Origin: Enhydrobacter sp.
Lineage (GTDB): Bacteria; Pseudomonadota; Alphaproteobacteria; Reyranellales; Reyranellaceae
Assembly: GCF_030246845.1 (NCBI RefSeq)
Contig: NZ_CP126889.1
Coordinates: 2,971,001-3,035,000, forward strand
Direction of reading: 5' to 3'
DNA: 64,000 nucleotides
The notes below the pieces were generated by a model that was not told the origin of the DNA, did no database searches, and saw only the letters and a list, made by a program, of their open reading frames with translations. The first letter of the stretch is position 1, and each line of letters opens with the position of its first letter. This document shows positions 35,759 through 44,526 of the stretch, one piece after another. A program made the translations under genes and the position numbers.

Positions 35759-36730
35759 TCAATAACGGTCGAAAGCGCGCTTCGGGCCGGGCCGCGTGCC
35801 CTCGGCGACGACCGGCTTCACAGTCCCATTGGCGGGCACGGTATCCGGGCTGTAGGGGCCGGCCACGCCTCGCGGCCGGTCGCCCTTTACCGTCACCCGC
35901 TCCATGGTGCGTCGGGCGGGATAGTAGTCGTGGGCGGCATAGTGCAGGACCGAGCGGTTGTCCCACATCACCACCATGTCGGGCTCCCACTTCACCCGGA
36001 GCTGGTATTCGGGGATCGTGGCCTGGCGATAGAGGAAGGAAAGCAGTGCATCGCTCTCGTCGGGCTTCAGGTCCCTGATGCGCACGCAGAACTGCTGATT
36101 GACATAGAGGATGCGTCGTCCCGACACCGGATGCACGCGCACCACCGGATGCCAGGGATTGGGGAACTCGTCCTCGAGCTTGCGCAGCTTGTCGCGGTCG
36201 TTCGGGCCGAACAGCGGCCGCCAGGGCTTGAAGTCGTGCAGCGCCTCCAGCCCATGGATGTGCTGCTTCATCCGTTCCGACAGGCCGCGATAGGCGGCGC
36301 TCATGCTGGAAAAAAGCGTGTCGCCGCCGACCTCGGGCACGACCTTGGCGCGCAGGATGGTCCCGAGCGGCGGTGCTTCGCGGAAAGTCTCGTCTGCATG
36401 CCAGATGTCGGTCAGCGCCGGCGGATTGTCGGCCGAGTAATCGAGGATGATCACTTCCGGCTTGTCGGCGAGATTGGGCGAGAAGGGATGGATCGAGAGT
36501 TCGCCGAACAACGCACCGAACGCCACCTGCTGGTCGACCGTGATGTCCTGGCCGCGCATCACGATCACCTCGTATTGCACGAGAGCGTCGTGGACCGTCT
36601 CGAACTGCGCCTCTGACAGCGGCTGGCGCAGGTCGACGCCTTCGATCTCCGCGCCGATGAAGCCGTTGATCGGACGCACGCGGATGGCCGTCTCCGCCTT
36701 CGTGCGAACCGTTGCCGATCGAGCCGCCAT
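35759..36730 (-). CDS. TauD/TfdA-family Fe(II)/2-oxoglutarate dioxygenase
   Basis: A 323-residue non-haem iron dioxygenase. IRVRPINGFIGAEIEGVDLR opens the family fold, ALTDIWHADETFREAPPLGT supplies the HxD iron ligands, DMVVMWDNRSVLHYAAHDYY holds the distal His, and ARRTMERVTVKGDRP the Arg that binds 2-oxoglutarate. Family members hydroxylate taurine, alkyl sulfates, phenoxy acids or similar. The start at 36730 (MAARSATVRT) follows GGAGGAACGCC. It is divergent from the flavin 2-hydroxyacid oxidase with 131 bases between the starts. Confidence 0.92.
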   Translation of the reverse strand: MAARSATVRTKAETAIRVRPINGFIGAEIEGVDLRQPLSEAQFETVHDALVQYEVIVMRGQDITVDQQVAFGALFGELSIHPFSPNLADKPEVIILDYSADNPPALTDIWHADETFREAPPLGTILRAKVVPEVGGDTLFSSMSAAYRGLSERMKQHIHGLEALHDFKPWRPLFGPNDRDKLRKLEDEFPNPWHPVVRVHPVSGRRILYVNQQFCVRIRDLKPDESDALLSFLYRQATIPEYQLRVKWEPDMVVMWDNRSVLHYAAHDYYPARRTMERVTVKGDRPRGVAGPYSPDTVPANGTVKPVVAEGTRPGPKRAFDRY

Positions 36731-36861
36731 GGCGTTCCTCCGGATCCTTGTTGTTGGCCGGAATCCTAGCGCCGGCGGTCGCCTTGCGGAACCGGCTATC
36801 GCGTTTGACGCCGCGTGGCGAACGCGCAAGAAACGGCCGTCTTTCGAGCGGCGGGGGAAAC

Positions 36862-37956
36862 ATGGCAAGCGGCCTTGAAGCTCAATTCGTCACACTGCAT
36901 GAGATCGTCAAAGCAGCGAAAATCCGGCTCAATCCGAATATCTGGGATTATTTGATCGGCGGTACCGAGACCGAGACGACCCTGCGCCGCAACCGCATGG
37001 CACTCGACTCGATCGCCTTCAAGCCGCGCGTGCTGCGCGACGTCTCGGCGATCGATCCGTCGTCGGAGATCCTGGGCAAGAAGCTGCGCATTCCCGTCCT
37101 GCTGGCACCCGTGGGCTCGCTCGAATCGTTCGAGGCGGGCGGCGGCATCACCGTCGCCAGGGGAGCTGGAGCAGCGGATGTCGGCATGCTGATCAGCTCG
37201 GTGACCACGCTCAAGCTCGAGGACATCGTCAAGGGCGGCAACGGGCCCAAGATCTACCAGCTCTATGTGCGCGGCGACGATGGCTGGGTCGCAGACCGCG
37301 TGAAGCAGGCCATGGATGCAGGTTACGACGCCTTCTGCATCACCGTGGACACCAACGTCTATTCCCGGCGCGAGCGCGACATCGCGAAGCGATTCGTGAA
37401 GTCGTGGCGGGTGGCGGCCACGGGTCAGGATCACCAGGCTGCCTTCGCCTGGGAGAACTTCAAGCGCGTGCGGGGAAGGTTCCCGGATGTGAAGTTCGTG
37501 CTGAAGGGCATCGGCACGGCCGAGGATGCCGAGATCGCGCTCCAGCATGGGGTCTGGGCCGTCTATTGCTCCAATCACGGGGGACGCCAGCTCGACCACG
37601 GCCGTGGCTCGGCCGAGGTCCTGCCCGAGATCGTCGAGGCGGTGAAGGGCCGCGCCAAGGTGATCGTCGACGGCAGCTTCAGCCGTGGCAGCGACATCGT
37701 GAAGGCGATCTGCATGGGCGCCGACTGGGTCGGCCTCGGCCGCCTCTATTGTTACGGCCTGGCAGCGGCCGGCGCCGCCGGCATCGAGCGCGTGATCGAG
37801 CTCCTCGAGGAGGAGATGAAGGAGGCGATGGGCCTGCTCGGCGTCACCAGCCTGGGCCAGCTCGACAAGAGCTACATCAGCCCGAGCTGGCCCACCAACC
37901 TGCCCCACGTGCACAGTGCCTTCCCGCTGCTGAACCTGGAAGACCAGGGATATTAG
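36862..37956 (+). CDS. FMN-dependent alpha-hydroxy-acid oxidase/dehydrogenase
   Basis: A 364-residue FMN TIM-barrel enzyme like lactate dehydrogenase LldD, glycolate oxidase and mandelate dehydrogenase. Key segments: [75 protein letters not shown] and the active-site signature [20 protein letters not shown] (base His), then [20 protein letters not shown] and [20 protein letters not shown]. The hallmark RxxDI follows the barrel as expected. It oxidises a 2-hydroxy acid to the keto acid. The ATG at 36862 follows GGCGGGGGAAAC; its end overlaps the convergent SDR gene by four bases. Confidence 0.9.
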   Translation: MASGLEAQFVTLHEIVKAAKIRLNPNIWDYLIGGTETETTLRRNRMALDSIAFKPRVLRDVSAIDPSSEILGKKLRIPVLLAPVGSLESFEAGGGITVARGAGAADVGMLISSVTTLKLEDIVKGGNGPKIYQLYVRGDDGWVADRVKQAMDAGYDAFCITVDTNVYSRRERDIAKRFVKSWRVAATGQDHQAAFAWENFKRVRGRFPDVKFVLKGIGTAEDAEIALQHGVWAVYCSNHGGRQLDHGRGSAEVLPEIVEAVKGRAKVIVDGSFSRGSDIVKAICMGADWVGLGRLYCYGLAAAGAAGIERVIELLEEEMKEAMGLLGVTSLGQLDKSYISPSWPTNLPHVHSAFPLLNLEDQGY

Positions 37957-38705
37957 CCGCGGCCGATGAACGGCATCTTGGTCGCCATCACGGTGATGAA
38001 CTGCACGTTGGCATCGAGCGGCAGGCTGTCCATGTAGACGATCGCCTGCGCCACCGCCTCGACATCCATGCGCGGCTCGACCCGGGTCGAGCCATCGGGC
38101 TGCGGCACGCCCTTGGTCATGCGCTCGGTCATGGGCGTGACGGCGTTGCCGATATCGATCTGGCCGCAGGCGATGTCGTAGGCGCGGCCGTCCAGCGACG
38201 TCGACTTGGTGAGGCCGGTGATCGCATGCTTGGTCGAGGTATAGGCGACCGAGAAGGGTCGCGGCGCATGGGCCGAGATCGAGCCGTTGTTGATGATCCG
38301 GCCACCCCGCGGCTTCTGGTCCTTCATGATCTTCATCGCCTCCTGCGTGCACAGGAACGGGCCGGTGAGATTGGCCGCCACGACATTGAGCCACGTCTCG
38401 TAGGGCAGCTCCTCGAGCGGCACCGGCGGGGCGCCGCCGCCGGCATTGTTGAAAAGGAGGTCGAGCCGACCCCAGGTGGTCTTGACCTTGGCGAAGAGCG
38501 CCACGATGTCGTCGCGCCTGGTGACGTCGGTCGGCACCGGAAGTGCATTGGCCTTGTTGTTTGCAGCCATCTTGGCCGTCTCCTCCAGGGCATCCTTGCG
38601 GCGACCGGCGAGCGCCACTTTGTACCCGTTCTTCAACAAAGCCAGCGCCGAGGCGCGGCCGATGCCGCTGCCGGCACCGGTGACGACTGCAATCTTTCCG
38701 CTCAT
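37953..38705 (-). CDS. SDR-family oxidoreductase
   Basis: A 250-residue [39 protein letters not shown] (basic residues after beta 2 favour NADP), [38 protein letters not shown] with YTSTK as catalytic motif, and a C-terminus [16 protein letters not shown]. The ATG at 38705 follows GAGGAGGAACGGGACCC. It is convergent with the hydroxyacid oxidase gene and divergent from the PhoD-like gene. Confidence 0.9.
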   Translation of the reverse strand: MSGKIAVVTGAGSGIGRASALALLKNGYKVALAGRRKDALEETAKMAANNKANALPVPTDVTRRDDIVALFAKVKTTWGRLDLLFNNAGGGAPPVPLEELPYETWLNVVAANLTGPFLCTQEAMKIMKDQKPRGGRIINNGSISAHAPRPFSVAYTSTKHAITGLTKSTSLDGRAYDIACGQIDIGNAVTPMTERMTKGVPQPDGSTRVEPRMDVEAVAQAIVYMDSLPLDANVQFITVMATKMPFIGRG

Positions 38706-38792
38706 GGGTCCCGTTCCTCCTCGAAGGAGCGGACCCTAGCAGACCGGCACGCTGCCATTGAAGTGTGGCCTTGGGCGCGCAAAAGTGGCGCC

Positions 38793-40310
38793 ATGCATCG
38801 TCGTTCCTTCGTCGCGGGGCTGGGTGCCCTGTGGCTGCCGTCGCTGGCACGTGCCGAGGCGCCGCTGGCGCAGGATCCCTTTGGATTGGGGGTCGCTTCG
38901 GGACATCCGAAGCCGGATTCCGTGGTCCTTTGGACGAGGCTGCTGGCGGCCGAGCGGACCCAGCCGCTGACGGGATCGTTTTCGGTCGGCTGGACGATCG
39001 CGGAGGACGAGCGCCTAGCCCGGGTCGTGCGTCGCGGGGAGGCGGTTGCCGAGCCGCGCTGGGGGCACGCCGTCCATGTCGAGGTCGACGGGCTGAAGCC
39101 CGGCCGACCCTACTGGTACCGTTTCGTCGTGAATGGCAAGGAAAGCCCGACCGGCCGGACCCTGACGGCGCCCGAGCCAGCCGAGCGCGTGCCCTTGCTG
39201 CGGTTCGCCTTCGCCTCCTGCCAGCAATACGAGCAGGGCTATTACGCCGCCCTGCGCCACATGGCCGGCGAGGAGCTGAACGCGGTCCTGTTCCTGGGCG
39301 ACTACATCTACGAGAGCTCGTGGGGCCGCCATCACGTGCGCCATCACGATGGCGGCCGGCCGACCCTGCTGTTCGAGTTCCGCAATCGCTATGCGTTGTA
39401 CAAGTCCGATCCCGATCTGCAGGCGGCGCACGCGGCCCATCCCTGGATCGTCACCTGGGACGACCACGAGGTCGCCAACGACTATGCCGACGACATTTCG
39501 CCGGAAGACCACGACCCCAAGCAGTTCCTGGCGATCCGCGCCGCCGCCTACCAGGCCTACTGGGAGCATATGCCGCTGCCCAACTCGATGCAGCCGCGCG
39601 GTCCGTCGCTCAGGCTCTACGATCACTATCGCTTCGGCGGCCTGGCCGAGCTCTTCGTCATCGACGATCGGCAATATCGCGCGCACAACGCCTGTCATGC
39701 GGAGCGTATCCGCGACCGGATGCTGGTCGACTGCGCGGAACGGCTGGACGCCACGCGCACCATGCTCGGGACGGCACAGGAAGCATGGTTTGCCGATGGC
39801 CTGAAGCGCGCCTCGGCCCACTGGAATCTGCTGGCCCAGCAGACGCTGATGGCCGAGGCGGGCCGCCGCCTCAAGGACGGCAAGCTGGCCTTCTGGGGCG
39901 ACGGCTGGGACGGCTATCCGGCGGCGCGGCGGAAGTTGCTGGACGCCGTCGCGGCGTCACCGGTCAAGGACACGGTGGTGATGAGCGGTGACGTCCATTC
40001 CTTCTGGGCGGCCGACCTCAAGCAGGACTTCGCTGCCCCGAAGTCGCGCACCATTGCCACGGAGTTCGTCGGCGGGTCCATCACATCCCAAGGCTTCTCG
40101 AACGAGCGCGTGCGATCGCTGCTGCACGAGAATCCGGACCTGCGCTATGGTCTGGGAGGGGCATACGGTTACGGCCATATCGCCCTGGACAGCAAGGCCG
40201 CCTCGATTTCCTTCCGCACGGTCAACGACGTGCGCGATCCGAAGTCGGGCATCGCCACGCCAGCCCGATTCGTCGTCGAAGCCGGCGATCCTGGCGTCAA
40301 GAGCGCCTAG
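38793..40310 (+). CDS. PhoD-like alkaline phosphatase/phosphodiesterase
   Basis: A 505-residue exported enzyme. MHRRSFVAGLGALWLPSLAR is a Tat signal (RRSFVAG) ending ARA|EAPLAQ. The N-terminal Fn3-like region reads FGLGVASGHPKPDSVVLWTR and GHAVHVEVDGLKPGRPYWYR, and the catalytic domain shows FAFASCQQYEQGYYAAL, FLGDYIYESSWGR, IVTWDDHEVANDYADDI and VVMSGDVHSFWAADLKQDF. These match the metal-binding sites of PhoD (Fe/Ca) phosphodiesterases. It would release phosphate from extracellular esters. The Shine-Dalgarno is weak and no obvious Pho box is visible. Confidence 0.92.
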   Translation: MHRRSFVAGLGALWLPSLARAEAPLAQDPFGLGVASGHPKPDSVVLWTRLLAAERTQPLTGSFSVGWTIAEDERLARVVRRGEAVAEPRWGHAVHVEVDGLKPGRPYWYRFVVNGKESPTGRTLTAPEPAERVPLLRFAFASCQQYEQGYYAALRHMAGEELNAVLFLGDYIYESSWGRHHVRHHDGGRPTLLFEFRNRYALYKSDPDLQAAHAAHPWIVTWDDHEVANDYADDISPEDHDPKQFLAIRAAAYQAYWEHMPLPNSMQPRGPSLRLYDHYRFGGLAELFVIDDRQYRAHNACHAERIRDRMLVDCAERLDATRTMLGTAQEAWFADGLKRASAHWNLLAQQTLMAEAGRRLKDGKLAFWGDGWDGYPAARRKLLDAVAASPVKDTVVMSGDVHSFWAADLKQDFAAPKSRTIATEFVGGSITSQGFSNERVRSLLHENPDLRYGLGGAYGYGHIALDSKAASISFRTVNDVRDPKSGIATPARFVVEAGDPGVKSA

Positions 40311-40392
40311 GAGAGCGGCGGATCCGATCGCGGCACCTGCGCAACGGGGCGGCCAGTCTTGAAAATGGCGTCGGACGGCCCACGTCCCTTGC

Positions 40393-40566
40393 ATGACCAG
40401 GGACCTGATCGCCGTCCACATTCGCGACGACGATGTGGGCGATTATCGCGTGCGCGAGGCGGGTTGGTACGCGCTGGACGAGGCCGACAAGCCCATCCTC
40501 GGCCCGTTCGCCAGTCTCGCCGAGTGCGAGCGCGCGATTCGCGACCGGCTCAATCCGCCGCGCTAG
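40393..40566 (+). CDS. small protein of unknown function (57 aa)
   Basis: A short open frame with strong third-position GC, beginning MTRDLIAVHIRDDDVGDYRV and ending AECERAIRDRLNPPR. The middle reads GWYALDEADKPILGPFASLA, giving a compact acidic protein. It sits in the 265-base space between the phoD-like gene and the convergent 2-hydroxyacid dehydrogenase, ending nine bases before the latter's stop. No Shine-Dalgarno is obvious. The protein-like composition and clean start-stop make it likely to be real; the function is unknown. Confidence 0.5.
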   Translation: MTRDLIAVHIRDDDVGDYRVREAGWYALDEADKPILGPFASLAECERAIRDRLNPPR

Positions 40567-40575
40567 TTGCCCGCC

Positions 40576-41607
40576 CTAGTTGCCAGGCCCGCGTTCCATC
40601 GAGAAGGGCTGCCAACGCTCGAGCCTGGATTTCTCCAGGACTGCCGGATTGACGCAGGCGCGCGGCCATTTGCCGGAGAGCACCAGCGCGAGCTCGGCGC
40701 CGACACGGCGCTTGCGCGCCTTGTCGAAGCGGTCGGAAGCCGACGCGACGTGTGCCGTCAGGATCACATTGTCCATGCCGATCAGCGGATTGTTGTGGCC
40801 AACGGGCTCGGTCTCCAGCACATCGAGGCCGGCGCCGGCGATCCAGCCTTCCTGCAGCGCCTTGATCATCGCGGGCTCGTCGACGGTCGAGCCGCGGCCG
40901 GTGTTCACGAACAGCGACGTCTTCTTCATCTTCCGAAAGTGCTGCTCCTTCATCAGATGATGGGCATCCTTGGTGCCAGGCGCATGCATGGAAACGATGT
41001 CGGAGCGTTCCAGCAGCTCGTCGAGCCCGACCGGCTGCACGCCGTGGTCGGACATCACCAGCTCCTCGATGAAGGGATCGTAGGCCAGCATCTGGAAGCC
41101 GAAAGGCGCTGCGCGCTTGGCCACCGCGCGGGCGACATGGCCGAAGGAGATGAAGCCCAGCGTCTGGCCCATCAGGCGCGGGAACTGGTAGAGCATCGGC
41201 CGCGCCTTGGCCCATTCGCCGTTGCGCACCATGCGATCCTGCACCACCAGCCGGCGCCAGATGGCGAGGATCAGGGTCATGGCATGATCGGCCACCTCCT
41301 CGATGAAGGTGTCGGGGCAGTTGGTGACCGGAATGCCGAGCTTGGTCGCGGCATGCACGTCCACCGAATCGACGCCGACGCTGCCCAGCGACACGACCTT
41401 CAGCTTCTTGCCGGCCTCGATCACCTTCGCGGTGATGCGCGGCCGGCCCTTGGCATAGATCGCGTCGGCATCGGCGACGGCTTTGACGAGCTCGCCGTCG
41501 TCTCCCGGAATCTCGACGATCTCCGCGCCCAGCCCGGCCAGCGCTTCCATCTCCAGAGAATGGTCGGTGCCTCCAGGTCCGGTGGTCACGATCTTGAATT
41601 TCGCCAC
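40576..41607 (-). CDS. D-isomer-specific 2-hydroxyacid dehydrogenase
   Basis: A 343-residue NAD(P)-dependent enzyme. VVSLGSVGVDSVDVHAATKL and GIPVTNCPDTFIEEVADHAM belong to the substrate domain. The nucleotide domain has LMGQTLGFISFGHVARAVAK (a GxGxxA-type motif reading GFISFGHVA), LLERSDIVSMHAPGTKDAHH, SLFVNTGRGSTVDEPAMIKA, GAGLDVLETEPVG (catalytic Glu) and VILTAHVASASD (catalytic His). It interconverts a D-2-hydroxy acid and its keto acid, as in glyoxylate or hydroxypyruvate reduction. The start is GTG 41607 with GGAGGAG eight bases upstream; an in-frame ATG at 41637 is less likely. It is divergent from the sulfatase gene. Confidence 0.9.
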   Translation of the reverse strand: MAKFKIVTTGPGGTDHSLEMEALAGLGAEIVEIPGDDGELVKAVADADAIYAKGRPRITAKVIEAGKKLKVVSLGSVGVDSVDVHAATKLGIPVTNCPDTFIEEVADHAMTLILAIWRRLVVQDRMVRNGEWAKARPMLYQFPRLMGQTLGFISFGHVARAVAKRAAPFGFQMLAYDPFIEELVMSDHGVQPVGLDELLERSDIVSMHAPGTKDAHHLMKEQHFRKMKKTSLFVNTGRGSTVDEPAMIKALQEGWIAGAGLDVLETEPVGHNNPLIGMDNVILTAHVASASDRFDKARKRRVGAELALVLSGKWPRACVNPAVLEKSRLERWQPFSMERGPGN

Positions 41608-41677
41608 GGCTGGTCTCCTCCGATGATTTGGCCGCACTCTAGCGTATTATCGCCGGCCTCCAACCTCGAGGAGTTGC

Positions 41678-43210
41678 ATGCCTGCCGCCAGGAACGTCTT
41701 GTTGATCGTGGTCGACCAGTGGCGGGGCGCGATGCTGCCCAAGCTCGGCGCCGACTACCTGAAGCTGCCCAATATCGATCGCCTGTGCGCCGAGGGCGTG
41801 ACCTTCCGCAACCATTTCACCCAGGGAGCGCCCTGCGGGCCCGCGCGGGCAAGCCTCCTGACCGGCATGTACGTCATGAACCATCGCGCGGTGCAGAACA
41901 CGATCCCGCTCGATTCGCGCTTCACCAACCTCGCGCACGAGCTGCGGCGCGGCGGCTACGATCCGGCCCTGGTGGGCTACACGACCACGACGCCCGATCC
42001 CCGACGGACGGCGCCCAACGATCCGCGCTTCTTCGTGCTGGGAGACATCATGGAGGGCTTCCATGCGGTCGGCTCGTTCGAGAACCGCAATGCCTATTTC
42101 GGCTGGGTGGCGAACCAGGGATTCAGGCTGCCGAAACGGCGCGACGACATCTGGCTGCCGCAAGGCGCGCCGGGCGCGGGCGCGACGCCGCGGCCCGCCG
42201 TGATCCCCAGGGAGCTTTCCGATACGGCCTGGTTCAATAAGCGCGGGCTCGCCTACCTGAAGGGGCACGGCGACAAGCCCTGGTTCCTGCATCTCGGCTA
42301 CTACCGTCCGCATCCGCCGTTCATCGCGCCCGAACCGTACAACGCGATGTATCGGCCGCAGGACATGCCGAAGGTTGTGCGCGCCGCGTCGCCCGCGGAG
42401 GAGTCGAGGCAGAATGCGCTGCTCGCCTACTATGTGAACAACATCAAGCAGTCGAGCTTCTTCCAGGACGGCCAGGGGCTCGGCTCGGCGATGACGGAGG
42501 CGGAGGTGGCGCAAATGCGCGCGACCTACTGCGGCCTGATGAGCGAGATCGACGATCATCTCGGCCGCGTCTTCGACTACCTGAAGCAGACAGGGCAGTG
42601 GGACGACACGCTGATCGTCTTCACCTGCGACCATGGCGAGCAGCTCGGCGACCACCATCTCCTCGGCAAGATCGGATATTTCGACGAATCCTACCGCATA
42701 CCCCTGGTCATCCGCGATCCGCGGGCCGCGTCGAACGGCGCCCGCGGCAGCATTGTCGAGAAGTTCACCGAGACGGTCGACACCATGCCGACCATCCTCG
42801 AATGGCTCGGCCTGCCGGTGGCGCGCCAGTGCGACGGTCGCTCGCTGCTGCCGTTCTGCGAGGGCGGGGTGCCGAGCGACTGGCGTACGGAAGTGCACTA
42901 CGAGTTCGACTTTCGCGACCTCCACTACAGCCAGCCCGAGAGCTCGCTCGGCGTGCCGATGGACAAGTGCTCGCTGGCGGTGGTGCAGGACGAGAACTTC
43001 AAATACGTCCACTTTGCCGCCTTGCCGCCGCTCTTCTTCGATTTGAAGGCTGATCCCCATCAGTTCGTGAATCGGGCCGGCGATCCGGCCTACGCGGTTC
43101 GCATGGGCGAATATGCCGCGCGCATGCTGGACTGGCGGCTGGGATTCGCGGAGCGCACGCTGACCGGCTACCGCGCCACGCCCAAGGGGCTGGAGGTGCG
43201 CGCCGCCTGA
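41678..43210 (+). CDS. sulfatase, phosphonate monoester hydrolase (PMH)-like
   Basis: A 510-residue alkaline-phosphatase-superfamily enzyme. It opens NVLLIVVDQWRGAM (metal Asp) and carries the type I sulfatase signature APCGPARASLLTG, where Cys53 would become formylglycine. The following VMNHRAVQNTIPLDSRFTNL and VGYTTTTPDPRRTAPNDPRF, plus TCDHGEQLGDHHLLGKIGY and WRTEVHYEFDFRDLHYSQPE, closely recall the Rhizobium and Burkholderia phosphonate monoester hydrolases, which also cleave aryl sulfates and phosphodiesters. No signal peptide is present, so it acts in the cytoplasm. RBS GAGGAG precedes the ATG. It lies 48 bases before pcaH. Confidence 0.88.
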   Translation: MPAARNVLLIVVDQWRGAMLPKLGADYLKLPNIDRLCAEGVTFRNHFTQGAPCGPARASLLTGMYVMNHRAVQNTIPLDSRFTNLAHELRRGGYDPALVGYTTTTPDPRRTAPNDPRFFVLGDIMEGFHAVGSFENRNAYFGWVANQGFRLPKRRDDIWLPQGAPGAGATPRPAVIPRELSDTAWFNKRGLAYLKGHGDKPWFLHLGYYRPHPPFIAPEPYNAMYRPQDMPKVVRAASPAEESRQNALLAYYVNNIKQSSFFQDGQGLGSAMTEAEVAQMRATYCGLMSEIDDHLGRVFDYLKQTGQWDDTLIVFTCDHGEQLGDHHLLGKIGYFDESYRIPLVIRDPRAASNGARGSIVEKFTETVDTMPTILEWLGLPVARQCDGRSLLPFCEGGVPSDWRTEVHYEFDFRDLHYSQPESSLGVPMDKCSLAVVQDENFKYVHFAALPPLFFDLKADPHQFVNRAGDPAYAVRMGEYAARMLDWRLGFAERTLTGYRATPKGLEVRAA

Positions 43211-43258
43211 CTTTCGCGCTACAGTGCGCATCCTTTCACAAGATCACGTCTGCCTGTC

Positions 43259-43954
43259 ATGACTCAGGAAATCTATCGCCGCGCGCCCATCGGCACGCAT
43301 CCGCCCAATCTCTCGCCGGAATACAGGTCGACCCCGGGACGCGCGCCGCGTCAGGCGGCGGTGGTGCTGCCGCATACGCTGTCGGAGGTGACCGGCCCAT
43401 TGCTGGTGACCGAGCGGCTCGATGCGCTCGAGAACGATCTCACGCGGCAGCGCATGGGTGAGCCGCTCGGCGAGCGCATCGTCGTCCATGGCCGCGTCCT
43501 CGACGAGGACGGCAGGCCCGTGCCGCAGGCGTTGGTCGAAATCTGGCAATGCAATGCTGCCGGCCGCTATCATCATCCCGGCGATCAGCACGACGCACCG
43601 CTCGATCCGAATTTCTACGGCGGCGGCCGGGCGCGGGCGGATACGGAAGGGCGCTATCACTTCATCACCATCAAGCCCGGCGCCTATCCGTGGAAGAACC
43701 ACCACAACGCCTGGCGGCCGGCTCACATTCACTTCTCGCTGTTCGGACCGGCCTTCGCCACGCGCCTGATCACGCAGATGTATTTTCCCAACGACCCGCT
43801 GCTTCCCTTCGACCCGATCTACAACTCGGTGCCGGAAGGCGCGCGACATCGCCTGCAGGCGGCATTCGACATGGAGGCGACCCGGCCCGAATGGGCAATC
43901 GCCTATCGCTTCGACATCGTGCTGCGCGGACGCAACGCCACACCCATGGAATGA
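43259..43954 (+). CDS. pcaH: protocatechuate 3,4-dioxygenase beta subunit
   Basis: A 231-residue subunit carrying the iron site of intradiol protocatechuate dioxygenase. The four ligands are visible as Y104 (GRYHHPGDQ), Y143 (KPGAYPW), H156 and H158 (RPAHIHFSLFG); each sits four residues before its counterpart in Pseudomonas putida PcaH. The N-terminal IYRRAPIGTHPPNLSPEYRS is also typical. It opens protocatechuate between the hydroxyls to give 3-carboxy-cis,cis-muconate. pcaG starts five bases after its stop, and the two form the enzyme. Confidence 0.95.
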   Translation: MTQEIYRRAPIGTHPPNLSPEYRSTPGRAPRQAAVVLPHTLSEVTGPLLVTERLDALENDLTRQRMGEPLGERIVVHGRVLDEDGRPVPQALVEIWQCNAAGRYHHPGDQHDAPLDPNFYGGGRARADTEGRYHFITIKPGAYPWKNHHNAWRPAHIHFSLFGPAFATRLITQMYFPNDPLLPFDPIYNSVPEGARHRLQAAFDMEATRPEWAIAYRFDIVLRGRNATPME

Positions 43955-43958
43955 GCTC

Positions 43959-44522
43959 ATGTCGAACGAGCTGACGCCCTCGCAGACGATCGGGCCGTTC
44001 TATTTCGGCACGCTGATCAAGGCCTATCGTCACGACCTCGCGCCGCCGGGCGTGGCCGGCGAGCGAATCGATATCGTGCTGAGCCTGCACGACGCGGACG
44101 GTGCCGTCGTGCCCGACGGGCTGTTCGAGATCTGGCAGGCCAACAGCCACGGCCGCTACAACCATCCCGAGGACCGCCGCAACCTGCCGCTCGATCCGGG
44201 CTTCGACGGCTTCGGCCGCGCCTCGACCTACACCGACGGCTGCAGCCATTTCAGCACTATCAAGCCCGGCCGCGTGCCGTGGCCCGAAGGCGGCCTGCAG
44301 GCGCCGCACATCAATGTCTCGATCTTCGCGCGCGGCCTGCTCAACCGTCTGGCGACGCGCCTCTATTTCGACGGCGATCCGGCCAATGCGGAGGATCCCG
44401 TGCTCAAGATGATCGAGCCCAAGCGGCGCGCGACGCTGCTCGCCAAGCGGGATGCCGAGGGAATGTGGCGCCTGCCGATCCGTCTCGGCGGGCCGAACGA
44501 AACCGTCTTCTTCGATTGCTGA
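43959..44522 (+). CDS. pcaG: protocatechuate 3,4-dioxygenase alpha subunit
   Basis: A 187-residue non-catalytic partner of PcaH. It starts MSNELTPSQTIGPFYFGTLI (the usual TPSQTVGPF opening) and has LFEIWQANSHGRYNHPEDRR, FDGFGRASTYTDGCSHFSTI, PGRVPWPEGGLQAPHINVSI and ARGLLNRLATRLYFDGDPAN. Lys and Val/Pro at the beta ligand positions explain why alpha does not bind iron. Five bases separate it from pcaH and four from pcaB, so the three genes form a tight operon. Confidence 0.95.
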   Translation: MSNELTPSQTIGPFYFGTLIKAYRHDLAPPGVAGERIDIVLSLHDADGAVVPDGLFEIWQANSHGRYNHPEDRRNLPLDPGFDGFGRASTYTDGCSHFSTIKPGRVPWPEGGLQAPHINVSIFARGLLNRLATRLYFDGDPANAEDPVLKMIEPKRRATLLAKRDAEGMWRLPIRLGGPNETVFFDC

Positions 44523-44526
44523 GGCG

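Noticed and set aside
36796..38850. A 684-codon minus-strand frame across the hydroxyacid oxidase and SDR
   Set aside because: Its composition is a GC shadow, and both genes it covers have intact motifs in other frames.
41645..41650. TATTAT as a -10 element for the sulfatase gene
   Set aside because: No matching -35 hexamer at 16-18 bases; a six-base AT-rich match alone is weak evidence.
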